Positions 17,681 to 27,058 are shown, numbered from the stretch's first letter. The stretch is 64,000 nt of DNA from Actinorugispora endophytica (GCF_004363075.1 NZ_SNYN01000004.1:243223-307222), one strand, 5' to 3'. Translations and numbers: made by a program. Notes: a model not told the origin generated them from the letters alone.

Positions 17681-20613
17681 TGGCCGTCGACGCGTGGGCC
17701 GCCAAGGAGGCCGAAGCCGAGCAGGCCCTGATCACGCGCCTGTTCGAACACCGAGGACGCCCGGGGAGCGTCTTCCGGGTGGCCTCGGTGCCGCTGCTGG
17801 AGCGTGCCGCAGCGCTCGACCGGCTGACCGCGCCCCTGGTCGCCGCCTACCAGCTCGGGGCCAAGGTCTTCACCGCGTGGACGCACGAGCCCGGCGGCCC
17901 CTTCACGGTGCGGGTCGGCGGCACCCACGGTTTCCCCGTCTGGCAGCCCGACGCCGGGGCGGGCCCGGGGCGGCTGCTCTTCCCGCCCGGGGCGACGGCC
18001 TCGGCGGAGGGGGACGCGGCCGCCGTCCTCGGCGGAGAGGTGCGGGCACGGCCCTTCTGGGCGCGCCTGGGCGGGGTGCTGGACTCGGCGGCGGCCCCCG
18101 CCGACGCGGTCCCCGGCGTGATCGAGGAGCACGCCCCCTTCCTCTCCGCGACCCCCTTCTGCCTGCTCGCCATCGCCGTTCCGGTGGAACCGGCCGAGGT
18201 CGAAGCCGAGCGCGCCCGCGTCGCCGAGGCCCTGCACCGCGACGACCAGCGGATCGAGCGCGGCACCGCGGACCTGGCCCGCGCCCGCCTGGAGGCGCGC
18301 CTGGCCGATCACACGATCGCGTCGGCCGCCGGGCTGTGGCGGGTGCACGCCCTGGCCGGCGCCCCCGACGAGGCCACCGCCGCGCAGGTCGCCGCCCTGT
18401 GGGCCGCCGCCACCCGGCCGCCGGCCGGGACCGCGCACCGCCTGGTCCCGGTCGGAGCCCCCGGGCCGCTGCGCACAGCGCTCGCCGCGACCCTCGCGCC
18501 GACCGGCCCCTTCGCCCCGGCCGCGCCGTTCACCGCGGGCAGCGCCGCCCTGGCCGCGGTGTGCCGGCCCCCGGTCCAGGAGGTGCCGGGGGTGCAGGCC
18601 CGCGCCACCAACCCCTTCGACACGGCCGTGGACGACACCGGCGGGGTGGACTTCGGCGAGGTGCTGGACCAGGCGGGCGCCCCCGTGGGACGGCTGCGGG
18701 TGCCGCTGGCCGGCCTGGGCCGGCACACGTTCGTGCACGGCGCGACGGGCGCGGGCAAGAGCCAGGCGATCCGGCACCTGCTCACCGAGTTCTCCCGGCT
18801 GGGCATCCCGTGGGTGGTGCTCGAACCCGCCAAGAGCGAGTACGCGTCGGGGATGCAGGAGCGGCTGGACGCCGTCCGGGACGAGCTCCCCGACCCGGCG
18901 CTGGCGGACGTCCACGTCATCCGGCCGGGCGACCCGGACGCCACCCCGGCGGCCCTCAACCCGCTCCGCCCCGAGCCCGGGTTCTCCTACCAGTCGCACC
19001 TGGACGCCTTCACCGACCTGGCCGTGGCCTCCTTCGACGCCGAGTCGCCCTTCCCCGAGGTCCTGGTGCAGGCCGTCGACCGCACGGTCCGCGAGGCGGG
19101 CTGGGACCCGGCACTGACCGAGACCGTCCGCGCGCTCGCCGACCGCTACACCGGTGGCGCGGCCCCCGCCCACCCCGACATCGCGGACCTGGTGCGCGCC
19201 TGCCACGAGGTGATCGACGCCAAGGGGTACGGGCGCGAGGTCGCCGGGAACGTGCACGGCTTCGTCGACATGCGGCTGGGCACGCTGACCACCGGGACCA
19301 AGCGGGCCGCGTTCACCGCCGGCTACCCGCTGTCGCCTGCCAGGGCGCTGGACCGCAACGTCGTCCTCGAACTGCAGGACCTGGGCACCGACAGCGACCG
19401 CGCGCTGTACATGGGCCTCTTCCTGTCCCGGCTCGGTCAGGCGGTGCGGGTCCGCCACGCCCGCGACCCGCGGCCCGGCCGGGTGCGCAACGTGGTCGTC
19501 GTCGAGGAGGCGCACCGCCTGCTGCGCGACCCCGAGCGTCTCACGGGCGCCGCGGCCCGTGCCGTGGAGAGCTTCACCGACCTGCTCGCCGAGGTGCGCA
19601 GCCAGGGCGTGGCCCTGGTCATCGCCGAGCAGATCCCGCGGAAGATCGCGCCCGACGCGGTGAAGAACACCGCGGTCAAGTGCATGGGGCGCACCCCGGC
19701 CAGGGACGACCGCGACTTCGTCGGCGCCTCCGTCGGGTTGACCGAGGAGCAGTCGCGCGAGGTCGTCTCACTGCCGCCTGGAGTGTTCGGGGTGCACGCC
19801 GAAGGCTTCGACCGGCCCGTTCTGGCGCGCTTCCCGCACGTGGTCGAGAAGGGCGGCGCGCGGGCGCGCGATCCCGCCCCGCTCGTCGAGGACCTGCCGC
19901 CCTGGTTCGGCCGGGCGGCGCCCGGCGGGGCCGCGGTCCAGCGCCACCTGTCGTGGGCGGCCCAGCACCTGGAGGACCCGCGCATGGTGCTGCTGTGCGA
20001 GCTCTCGGTCGTCAGCCACCTGGCCCACGAGCCGATGCCGCGCCCCGCGCGGGGCGCGGTCGCCGGGCTGGTGGGCCCCCTGCGCGGCGCGGACGGGGAC
20101 GACCTGGCGGTGGACGTGCTGGTCGGGACCCTGGTCGCGTCGGCGGTCAAGGCCCGCCGACGCGCGCTCGGCGCCTACCCGGCCGAGGAGCTGGCGGAGG
20201 CCGTCGCCGCCGCGGTGCGGGCGGTGCTGGCGGGCGCGGACGCGCGCCGGCCGGATCCGCGCTGGCGCGGCCGCCTGCACCAGTGGCTGGCGGTTCGGGA
20301 GGCCCTGCGGTCCCGGCCGGACGACGCCGATCCCCATCCGGACACCGCGCTGTGGGAGTCGTGGGGCGTGCGGTACGTTTCCGGCCGCACCATCCGCGAC
20401 CAGCGCCGGAACCTGGAGCGCCACTCCGCCATGGCGGACGGCGAACTCGCCGACGCGCTCCTGGGCGTCCAGCGCCCCGGGGCGATCGAGAAGGCCGCCC
20501 GCTCCCTGGGGTACGGCCTGGACAGGCTGCCCTACCTGCTGAGGTTCCTGGCCAACCGCGGGGACTTCGACGGGGTCCGCGAGCAGATGCTCGGCGCGGC
20601 CGGGCGCCGCTGA
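17680..20613 (+). CDS. HerA/FtsK-superfamily (DUF87-like) P-loop ATPase
   Basis: 977 residues. Walker A GATGAGKSQ at about residues 353-361 is followed by VVLEPAKSEYASG, a motif typical of HerA-like ATPases. Walker B is NVVVVEEAHRLL at about 602-613, with AEQIPRKIAPDAVKNT as the sensor region. The roughly 340 N-terminal residues have no motif I know, and the C-terminal 250 are helical. HerA ATPases form hexamers that move DNA or protein and occur in repair, conjugation and defence. Here the gene is locked between a membrane protein (1-bp overlap) and an acidic protein (28 bp downstream), so a membrane-bound translocase or conflict system is the best guess. Substrate unknown. Confidence 0.88.
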   Translation: MAVDAWAAKEAEAEQALITRLFEHRGRPGSVFRVASVPLLERAAALDRLTAPLVAAYQLGAKVFTAWTHEPGGPFTVRVGGTHGFPVWQPDAGAGPGRLLFPPGATASAEGDAAAVLGGEVRARPFWARLGGVLDSAAAPADAVPGVIEEHAPFLSATPFCLLAIAVPVEPAEVEAERARVAEALHRDDQRIERGTADLARARLEARLADHTIASAAGLWRVHALAGAPDEATAAQVAALWAAATRPPAGTAHRLVPVGAPGPLRTALAATLAPTGPFAPAAPFTAGSAALAAVCRPPVQEVPGVQARATNPFDTAVDDTGGVDFGEVLDQAGAPVGRLRVPLAGLGRHTFVHGATGAGKSQAIRHLLTEFSRLGIPWVVLEPAKSEYASGMQERLDAVRDELPDPALADVHVIRPGDPDATPAALNPLRPEPGFSYQSHLDAFTDLAVASFDAESPFPEVLVQAVDRTVREAGWDPALTETVRALADRYTGGAAPAHPDIADLVRACHEVIDAKGYGREVAGNVHGFVDMRLGTLTTGTKRAAFTAGYPLSPARALDRNVVLELQDLGTDSDRALYMGLFLSRLGQAVRVRHARDPRPGRVRNVVVVEEAHRLLRDPERLTGAAARAVESFTDLLAEVRSQGVALVIAEQIPRKIAPDAVKNTAVKCMGRTPARDDRDFVGASVGLTEEQSREVVSLPPGVFGVHAEGFDRPVLARFPHVVEKGGARARDPAPLVEDLPPWFGRAAPGGAAVQRHLSWAAQHLEDPRMVLLCELSVVSHLAHEPMPRPARGAVAGLVGPLRGADGDDLAVDVLVGTLVASAVKARRRALGAYPAEELAEAVAAAVRAVLAGADARRPDPRWRGRLHQWLAVREALRSRPDDADPHPDTALWESWGVRYVSGRTIRDQRRNLERHSAMADGELADALLGVQRPGAIEKAARSLGYGLDRLPYLLRFLANRGDFDGVREQMLGAAGRR

Positions 20614-20641
20614 GCACACGACGGCAGAGAGAGGAGCACGG

Positions 20642-20983
20642 GTGAGCGAGATCGACGGGCCGGGAGACGACCAGCCGGACCAGCCCGACCGGCAGGTGGA
20701 GCGGAAGGAGGCGGTCGAGGAGCCGCAGGCGGTCGAGGGGGAGGGGTACAACGCCGAGTCCCAGGAGGTCGACGACCTGCTCGGCGAGGAGGAGCGGCCG
20801 CAGGCGGGGCCCTTCGACCACCTCAGGGACCAGGCGGGGGACATCGGCAGGACGCTCCAGGACAGCGGTGTGGAGCACCGGGGCGTCGAGGACGGCGGCC
20901 CTGGCGGCCTCAAGTCCCCCGACACGGGTCCGCGCCCCGATTCCGACGGCGACGGCCCGGGCCGGGGCCGGTCGCCCTTCTAG
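20642..20983 (+). CDS. Small acidic, disordered protein (third gene of the HerA operon)
   Basis: 113 residues from GTG with GAGAGAGGAG upstream. It is highly acidic in the first two-thirds (EAVEEPQAVEGEG, EVDDLLGEEERP), has a short amphipathic helix (FDHLRDQAGDIGRTL) and ends in a Gly/Pro/Asp-rich tail. There is no Cys or membrane segment. Position right after the ATPase and before a very strong terminator marks it as the last gene of the operon. It may be a regulatory or chaperone-like subunit. No family recognised. Confidence 0.75.
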   Translation: MSEIDGPGDDQPDQPDRQVERKEAVEEPQAVEGEGYNAESQEVDDLLGEEERPQAGPFDHLRDQAGDIGRTLQDSGVEHRGVEDGGPGGLKSPDTGPRPDSDGDGPGRGRSPF

Positions 20984-21001
20984 CGTCCGGTGCCCGTTGC
21001 T

Positions 21002-21069
21002 CCCGCCGATCTCGGCCTTTCCGGGGTCTCGGAGACGGCCGAGACCCCGGAAAGGCCGAGATCGGCGGG
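21002..21069. terminator. 30-bp perfect inverted repeat, operon terminator
   Basis: The left arm 21002-21031 begins CCCGCCGATCTCGGCC and contains CCTTTCCGGGGTCTC; it pairs perfectly with 21040-21069 over an 8-nt loop, 18 bp after the stop of the acidic protein gene. The same core recurs as a 29-bp perfect stem at 32573-32640 and as a half copy at 63706-63732. Confidence 0.9.
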
Positions 21070-21082
21070 GAAGCCCCCGCAG

Positions 21083-21229
21083 GTCGGGCCCCACTCCCGC
21101 CCCCTCCGTGGGAGTGGGGCCCGACCGGTGCCCCGCCGGCCGGTCACCGGCCGGCGGGGCCGGGGTGCGGCGGGCCGCGCTCCCCGGCACGGACCCCTCC
21201 GGTCCCGTGCGCGACGCGGCCCGCCGCAC
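21083..21229. repeat. Cluster of three further hairpins
   Basis: Right after the terminator come GTCGGGCCCCACTCCC (21083-21098) with its complement at 21110-21125, then the near-continuous palindrome CCCCGCCGGCCGGT (21131-21144) with 21146-21159, then GTGCGGCGGGCCGCG (21165-21179) with 21215-21229. All arms are perfect by eye. No coding sense is visible. Confidence 0.8.
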
Positions 21230-22664
21230 CCCCTTGTCCCCCCTGTCCTCCGGATCGGGAAAAACCCCGTGTGTTCGTTGAACGTCCACCGCCGGGAGTG
21301 TCTTCCCGCTCCCCGCGCCGGATTCCGGGTCGCGGATGCTGGGGGTGTGCCGTTCCGGGCCGGACCCCTCCCGCTCAGACCCGCCACACCCCGCCCCCGT
21401 GCACCGTCAACCCGTTCTCCGGCCGCCCGCGGCTCCGGCGCGGCGCTCCCCCTCGCCCGTCGCCGGGGCGGTGCCGGTCATCCGGCGGTCGCCGGTGTCC
21501 GGTGTGCTTCCGGAGGCCTCACCGGGCCTCCCGAAGGGCCCAGGGAAAAACCCACTCCCACATTCCAGTTCACCCCCTCCATGGAAATTCCCTTCGCCGA
21601 TCCGGTCGGCAGCGGCTCCGCGGCACACGCCGGGGCGCGTGCGGAGCACTTCCGGATCGGGAAACCGGTCCCCCGTTCCCCGCGCGGGGCCGGACCGCGT
21701 ACGGGGATCGGTACGAGGTCTCCCGTCCTCCCCGGACGTGCTCGGCCGCCCACCCCTCAGAGGGTGGCCGAGCGTCCCGCGCGGCGCCCGCGCACGGTCC
21801 CAAACCCCGCGCGGTTCAGGCGCGGGCGGGACCGTCGGTCGTGTGGGCCGACGCCGCTCCGTGGTTTCTGCGGCGCCGGCACGTCCGGCGGGGACCGGGG
21901 CACCGGGCCGGTGGAACAGCGGTTCCGTCGGTCCGGTGATCGAGGGGGATCAGGCGCTGTCGGGGCGGTGTCTGTCCGACGCCGTCCCCGGAGGCAGGTC
22001 TCTTCCCGCCGCGGCCGCTGTTCCGATGCCGCCCGGCAGGCCCCCGCCCAGGGGGTTGCCCTGGGGTCTGCCGCCGTCGCGCCTGATCACGACCGTGTCT
22101 CCTGTCAGCAGGGGGTTGCTTCACGGCAACTGTAATCAATCAAGCGCGTTCTGTCAGTGAAGAGCGGAGATTGGATGAAAAAAAATACACCTGGACGCGT
22201 CCGGTGTTTCTCGGTGGAGGTCTGCGGAGTCGGGAAGCTTCCCCGCTACTTTTCACGACGTTTCCAGACAGATCGGTTCCATGCCGTGATTCCGGTGGGG
22301 GGAGTAAGCGGTGAGAGGCGCGTTTTCCCCGGTCGTCGACGGCGGGGGATTGTGGGGCGGATAGGGGGAGTGGTCGCGGAGACCCTCGCGGAAAATGCTT
22401 TCCATGGTGGAAATGAAAGAAGTCACCCGAAATACCGAGTCGTATCCGGATGCCACGCGGCGGCGAATCCGGTTCACTGTCGGTCTTCCCTGCGGCCCGC
22501 CGCCGACGCGTGGCCGCGTCCGCCGCCGCCTGCTCGGTCGGAGCCGGACTATAGGGTCGTCCATGCCGAAACAGGCTTAGGCGCGGGCGAGAGTGACGTG
22601 ACCGGACCAATGGTCCCGGCCGTCCGCGGGCCCGCGTCGAGAGAGTGGAGAGCAGGACCGCGTT
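21230..22664. other. 1.4-kb region without a recognisable gene
   Basis: Several long open frames exist, but none has the strong G/C third-position bias of real genes here, nor any family motif. The part around 22120-22200 is unusually AT-rich for this genome (e.g. GGATGAAAAAAAATACACC at about 22173-22191), and 22390-22460 is also less GC-rich. It may hold a promoter region or decayed DNA. A TATAGG hexamer near 22550 could be the -10 box for the small gene at 22665. Confidence 0.5.
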
Positions 22665-22850
22665 TTGGCCGAAGAGCACCGGAACGAGAACAAGCCCCCC
22701 GAGACCGGCCCGGTCGCGTGGGAGGACCTCGACGACGAGGCACTCCGGAAGGCCGCGTACGCCCTCATCGACCAGGCGGAGCCGAATTCCGGAGCGGCCG
22801 CGCTGATCGACGCCATCATCCGGGAGGAAGAAGACCCCCGAACCCCCTGA
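22665..22850 (+). CDS. Small acidic protein, 61 residues
   Basis: Starts at a TTG with GTGGAGAGCAGGA upstream. Codons are strongly G/C-ended, unlike the flanking DNA. The product is acidic and helical (WEDLDDEALRKAAYALIDQA, then IDAIIREEEDP), with no Cys or signal sequence. A GATCTTG-type hairpin begins 12 bp after the stop. No family recognised; it is isolated in a non-coding region. Confidence 0.65.
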   Translation: MAEEHRNENKPPETGPVAWEDLDDEALRKAAYALIDQAEPNSGAAALIDAIIREEEDPRTP

Positions 22851-22861
22851 TCCCGCCCTCT

Positions 22862-22930
22862 CCACCGTGATCCTGCTGATTTCCCTCGTGCTCTCCCGAG
22901 AAACGCGAGGAGAATCGCAAGATCACGGTG
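22862..22930. terminator. GATCTTG-family hairpin after the small acidic gene
   Basis: CCACCGTGATC at the left pairs with GATCACGGTGG at the right. The inner arms (CTGCTGATTTCCCTCG / CGAGGAGAATCGCAA) pair imperfectly. Same family as 9581-9635. Confidence 0.65.
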
Positions 22931-23160
22931 GTAGGGGGCAGGGTTGTCCACAGGGAGGAGACCAGGGAGGGGGCACGCCGGGAGGAGCGGTGAGAGTGAA
23001 GGCACGCACTCCTCGAATCCGCGTACCCCGCCGCCGGTCCCGCACCCCGCCCCGCCCGCCGCGTCCTGCGGCCCCGCATCCGGGTCCGTCCTGCGGCCCG
23101 GGCCCTGCCCCGCCCGTCGCGCCTTCGCCCGCCGGATGCGCATACCGGCGGCCGGAGGAT

Positions 23161-23505
23161 CTGGCGGCCCGGGGGTCCCTCCGGCGGCGTCACCACGGTG
23201 TCCACCGGGTGGCCCCTCCCCCCTCCCGTGATCCGGCGCAGGGGCCGCCCGAACTGGTGGTGGAAGCCGACGGCCGTGCCGCACACGACCCGCTCCCCGG
23301 CACCGGCCCCCTGGGAGGCCGGGCAGCGGATCCGTCGGGAGACGGGGCAGCGGACCCGTTCGTCTCCGGCCGGCAACGGCAGAACCGCCTCGGGCTGCTC
23401 TTCCCCGAGGTCAGGCTGCTGCGTTTCACCTGGGCCGACTCGCGTCGCCCCGAGCGGATCGCCGCCGGGGTCCGCGCGGTGCCGAACCTTCCGGCCCCAC
23501 CGTGA
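23161..23505 (+). pseudogene. Decayed AbiEi/DUF559-type protein (remnant)
   Basis: The frame reads LAARGSLRRRHHGVHRVA, resembling the N-terminal wing of AbiEi-like antitoxin proteins, then VVEADGRAAHD and, after a degenerate stretch, RQRQNRLG and LLRFTWADSRRPERIAAGVR. The last two match the nuclease-fold end of DUF559 proteins (Vsr-related), which usually close with a RFTW motif. The normal protein is about 280 residues; here the middle is missing and there is no proper start. The remnant lies exactly between two GATCTTG-type hairpins. The family link is from recalled patterns, so moderate confidence. Confidence 0.5.
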
Positions 23506-23560
23506 TCTTGTGGTTTTCCCGGCAGTCCTTCGACGGACACTGGGAAGACCACAAGACCAC
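23502..23560. terminator. GATCTTG-family hairpin
   Basis: GTGATCTTGTGGTTTTCCC (23502-23520) pairs with GGGAAGACCACAAGACCAC (23542-23560) with few mismatches. It lies between the decayed gene and the convergent copper-protein gene. Confidence 0.7.
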
Positions 23561-23622
23561 ATAAGATCCCAGGGCGAAGACGCAGGTGCGCATGGCCCCG
23601 CCCCGGAGGGCCGGACCGCGCG

Positions 23623-24027
23623 TCACAGCGAGGCGATCAGCTCACGGCAGACCATCTCGCAGCGGCGGCACGCCTCGGCGCACACGCGGCAGTGCTCGTA
23701 CTGTTCGGCGTGCAGGGCGCACTCGTCCGCACACGCCTTGCAGCTCTGGGCACAGGCCTCCAGGATCGCGCGGGTCATGTTCGCGTCGTAGCCGGTGTGC
23801 CGGGACAGCACCCGTCCGGTGGTGTCGCACTGGTCGGCGCAGTCCAGGTTGGTGCGGACGCACTTGGCGAGCCCGGCGGCCGTGTCCTCGCTCAGACAGG
23901 CGTCCGCGCACGCGGTGCACGCCTGGGCGCACTCGTAGCACGCGTCGATGCAGGCCCGCAGCTTCTCCCGGTCCACCCCTCCCAGGCTCTTGGGGTAGCT
24001 CTCCAGCATCTGCTGGGCAACACTCAT
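23623..24027 (-). CDS. Four-helix-bundle copper storage protein (Csp / DUF326 family)
   Basis: 134 residues with about 18 Cys, mostly in CxxxC and CxxC spacing (ACIDACYECAQACTACADAC; CRVCAEACRRCEMVC). This is the pattern of Csp proteins, whose four-helix core binds many Cu(I) ions through Cys thiolates. No signal peptide, so it is the cytosolic Csp3-like type that stores or buffers copper. GAGGAGG precedes the ATG. No copper exporter or CsoR gene is adjacent; the neighbour is a divergent FAD monooxygenase. Confidence 0.9.
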   Translation of the reverse strand: MSVAQQMLESYPKSLGGVDREKLRACIDACYECAQACTACADACLSEDTAAGLAKCVRTNLDCADQCDTTGRVLSRHTGYDANMTRAILEACAQSCKACADECALHAEQYEHCRVCAEACRRCEMVCRELIASL

Positions 24028-24209
24028 AACGGCCTCCTCACTCCGGCCCGGCGCCGGCCCGAACGGTTCAGGACGAGTGGGGCGCCGGTTCCGATCCTGC
24101 CGCTAACCGCTGGTCCGGGCGGTAAACCGCCTGGTCCGGGCGTCGGACCGCTTCCAGGGCGCTCCGCCGGAACGGCGCGGCCGACAGAGGGCCGACTAGT
24201 ATTGTCCGC

Positions 24210-25835
24210 ATGACCGGACCGTCGGAAACGGACGTTCTGGTGGTCGGGGCGGGCCCCACCGGGTTGGCGCTGGCCGCCCAGCTCGCGGCGTGCGGGGCTC
24301 GGTTCCTGATCGTGGACCGCGCGACCGACCCGGCGCGCGAGTCGCGGGCGCTGGTCGTGCAGCCCAGGACACTGGAGGTCTTGGCGGGCCTCGGCGTCAC
24401 CGACGCCCTCCTCGCCCGGGGGAACCGCGCCGTCGGGCTGCGGATGCACGCGGGAGGCCGGTCCGTGCCGCTGCGGCTGTTCGACATCGGGTCCTCCGAC
24501 ACCGCCTACCCGTTCCTGCTGTTCCTGTCCCAGGCCCGGACCGAGCGGGTCCTCGCCGACCACCTCGCCGACGAAGGCGTCCTGGTCGAGCGGGGCGTGG
24601 AGCTCTTCGAGGCCGAGGACGGGCGCGACCACGTCACCTGCATGCTGCGGCGTCCCAACGGCAAGACGCGGCGGATCCGCGCGCGCTACCTGATCGGCTG
24701 CGACGGTCCGCGGAGCAGCGTCCGGGGCGCCGCCCACATCGAGTTCGGGGGCCGGGCCTACCCGCAGACGTTCCTGCTCGGCGACGTCGAGGCCGACTCC
24801 CTGGAACCCGGCACGGTGCACGCCTTCATGGGGGAGCGCGGCCTGCTGTTCTTCTTCCCGCTGGGCGGCCCCGCCACCTGGAGGGTGTTCGGCACGCGCC
24901 CGCCGGACGCGGTCCCGGCCGCGCCGGGGTCAGGGGGCCTCCTGTCCGACCTCCAGGAACTGGTCGACGGGTACACCGGCGAGACCGGCGAAGCCGTGCG
25001 GTTGAGCGACCCGGTGTGGTTGACCGAGTTCCGGCTGAACTGCCGCCAGGCCGTCCGCTACCGGCGGGGGCGCATGTTCCTCGCCGGGGACGCCGCGCAC
25101 GTGCACAGCCCGGCGGGTGCCCAGGGCATGAACACGGGGATCGGGGACGCCTGCAACCTGGGCTGGAAACTGGCCCTCGTCACCCGGGGCGTCGCGGACG
25201 AGGTCCTGCTCGACTCCTACGACAGCGAACGGAGGCCGGTCGGCGCGGCCGTGCTGCGCCTGACCGACCGCGCCTTCTCGGCCGCGACCTCCACCGGCCT
25301 GCTGCCCACCCTGGCGCGCACCCGGATCGCCCCGCGTCTGGCGCCCGCCGCGCTGCGCCTGCCGTGGGGGCGGTCCTCCGTGTTCCGCGCTCTCTCCCAA
25401 CTCGCCGTCGGCTACCGCGACAGCGAGGCCGTGGCCGAGGGGGACCCCGCGCCGCGGCACGGGCCGAGAGCGGGCGACCGGCTTCCCGACGCGTCCCTGA
25501 CCAGGGACGGCGCACCGGTCCGGCTGCACCAGGCGCTCGCCGCGCCGACCTTCCACCTGCTGCTGTGCGGCCCGCCCGAAGCCTGGGCGAAGCCGCGCCT
25601 GACCGCGCTGCGCGACGCCCACGGCGGAGCCCTCGCCGTCCACCACCTGACCGCCGACCCCGCCCCGGGGGCCCTGTACGACCAGGGCGGACGGCTGCTG
25701 CACGACCTCGGGGTCACCGGGGGCGGCCACTACCTCGTCCGCCCCGACACCCACATCGCCCACCGGGGAGCGGGCCCCGGCCTCGACGGGCTCCACGCCT
25801 ACCTGGACCACTGGCTCACCGGCGCCGCGCGATGA
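24210..25835 (+). CDS. FAD-dependent aromatic-type monooxygenase (phenol/polyketide hydroxylase family)
   Basis: 541 residues. It has the N-terminal FAD motif VVGAGPTGLALAAQLA, the DG motif (YLIGCDGPRSSVR), the GD motif (MFLAGDAAHVHSPAGAQGMN, with GIGDACNLGWKLA following) and a C-terminal thioredoxin-like domain. These are features of class A flavoprotein hydroxylases of the TfdB/PheA group, which use NAD(P)H and O2 to hydroxylate aromatic or polyketide rings and sometimes inactivate antibiotics such as rifamycins. No biosynthetic cluster is nearby, so the substrate is open. It is convergent with the luciferase-like gene, 41 bp apart. Confidence 0.92.
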   Translation: MTGPSETDVLVVGAGPTGLALAAQLAACGARFLIVDRATDPARESRALVVQPRTLEVLAGLGVTDALLARGNRAVGLRMHAGGRSVPLRLFDIGSSDTAYPFLLFLSQARTERVLADHLADEGVLVERGVELFEAEDGRDHVTCMLRRPNGKTRRIRARYLIGCDGPRSSVRGAAHIEFGGRAYPQTFLLGDVEADSLEPGTVHAFMGERGLLFFFPLGGPATWRVFGTRPPDAVPAAPGSGGLLSDLQELVDGYTGETGEAVRLSDPVWLTEFRLNCRQAVRYRRGRMFLAGDAAHVHSPAGAQGMNTGIGDACNLGWKLALVTRGVADEVLLDSYDSERRPVGAAVLRLTDRAFSAATSTGLLPTLARTRIAPRLAPAALRLPWGRSSVFRALSQLAVGYRDSEAVAEGDPAPRHGPRAGDRLPDASLTRDGAPVRLHQALAAPTFHLLLCGPPEAWAKPRLTALRDAHGGALAVHHLTADPAPGALYDQGGRLLHDLGVTGGGHYLVRPDTHIAHRGAGPGLDGLHAYLDHWLTGAAR

Positions 25836-25876
25836 GCGGGCGTCCCGGCCCGAGCGGGCCGGGAGCCGCCGACGGG

Positions 25877-26866
25877 TCAGGCGGGGGTGAGCCCTCCGAC
25901 CTCGGCGAGCAGTTCGAAGGACCGCAGCCAGGCCTTCCGGTCGACGGCCGTGGAGGCGACGATCAGCTCGTCGGCGCGCGCCTGCCGGGTGAAGCGGTCC
26001 AGGTACTCCCGGACCTCGGCCGGGTTCCCCACGGCCGAGTACTTGGTCATCTGCAGGATCTGCCGCCCCGCGGGGGCGTCCAGGACCGCGTCCGCCTCCT
26101 GCGGCGTGAACGTGCGTCCCCGGCCGAGCAGCAGGCTCACGCGGGCGCGCTTGGCGGCCAGGAAGTGCTCCTGCGCCTCCTCGGTGGTGTCCGCCGCGAT
26201 GACGTTGACTCCGGCGATGACGTACGGCTGGTCCAGGTGCGCGGACGGCTGGAACTCGCGCCGGTAGGCCGCGACGGCGTCCTCCAGCGCGTTCGGGGCG
26301 AAGTGGGAGGCGAAGGCGTAGGGGAGCCCGAGCGCGGCGGCGAGCTTGGCCCCGAACAGCGAGGATCCCAGGATGTACAGCGGCACGCCGGTGCCCTTGC
26401 CGGGGACGGCGTCCACGCCCGGGATCCGGGACTCGCCCGTCAGGTACCCCTGTAGTTCGAGGACGTCCTGCGGGAAGGAGTCGGCGGACGCGGGGTCGCG
26501 GCGCAGGGCCCGCATGGTCTGCTGGTCGCTGCCCGGCGCCCGGCCCAGGCCCAGGTCGACGCGGCCCGGGTGCAGCGTCTCGAGGGTGCCGAACTGCTCG
26601 GCGATGGTCAGCGGGGAGTGGTTGGGAAGCATGACGCCGCCCGCGCCCAGGCGGATCGTCCTGGTGTGCGCGGCGACGTGGGCGATGAGGACGCTGGTCG
26701 CCGAGGAGGCGATGGAGGCCATGTTGTGGTGCTCGGCGTACCAGATCCGCCGGTAGCCCCACTCCTCGGCGTGCTGGGCCAGCGTCACGCTGGCGCTCAG
26801 GCTGTCGGCCGCCGTTTCCCCCTCGCCGATGTGTGCCAGGTCAAGAATGGAGAGCGGGACTGCCAT
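25877..26866 (-). CDS. LLM-class flavin-dependent oxidoreductase (MsnO8-like)
   Basis: 329 residues, normal length. It opens with [19 protein letters not shown] and carries [39 protein letters not shown] and [16 protein letters not shown], the hallmark stretches of the luciferase-like group that includes MsnO8. These enzymes use FMNH2 or F420 to oxidise small substrates. ATG 26866 has AAAGG upstream, and the frame before it lacks coding bias. It is divergent from a GNAT gene (about 190 bp between starts). Confidence 0.92.
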   Translation of the reverse strand: MAVPLSILDLAHIGEGETAADSLSASVTLAQHAEEWGYRRIWYAEHHNMASIASSATSVLIAHVAAHTRTIRLGAGGVMLPNHSPLTIAEQFGTLETLHPGRVDLGLGRAPGSDQQTMRALRRDPASADSFPQDVLELQGYLTGESRIPGVDAVPGKGTGVPLYILGSSLFGAKLAAALGLPYAFASHFAPNALEDAVAAYRREFQPSAHLDQPYVIAGVNVIAADTTEEAQEHFLAAKRARVSLLLGRGRTFTPQEADAVLDAPAGRQILQMTKYSAVGNPAEVREYLDRFTRQARADELIVASTAVDRKAWLRSFELLAEVGGLTPA

Positions 26867-27058
26867 GGAAGGCGGGCCTTTCGGTGCGGGAGCAGAACGG
26901 GCGCCACAGCCGTCGGCCGCGACGCGTTCTGGGTACAACCGCGCCGCCGTCGCGGTTATTTCACGTCGACCGGGACCCGCGACCGGGCCGGCGGCGGGCC
27001 CGTTGCGGGGCCTTCCGTCGCCGGCCGCTCCCACGCTCCGGGGTGGGAGGATACCCGT

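Noticed and set aside
20990..22160. Several long plus-strand open frames after the HerA operon
   Set aside because: They run through hairpins and palindromes, are Arg/Pro-rich on all frames and have no family signal; long open frames are expected by chance at this GC content.
22157..22870. Plus-strand open frame of about 237 codons starting in the AT-rich patch
   Set aside because: Codons lack the G/C third-position bias of real genes here and no motif is visible; the real gene in this area is the short one at 22665 in another frame.
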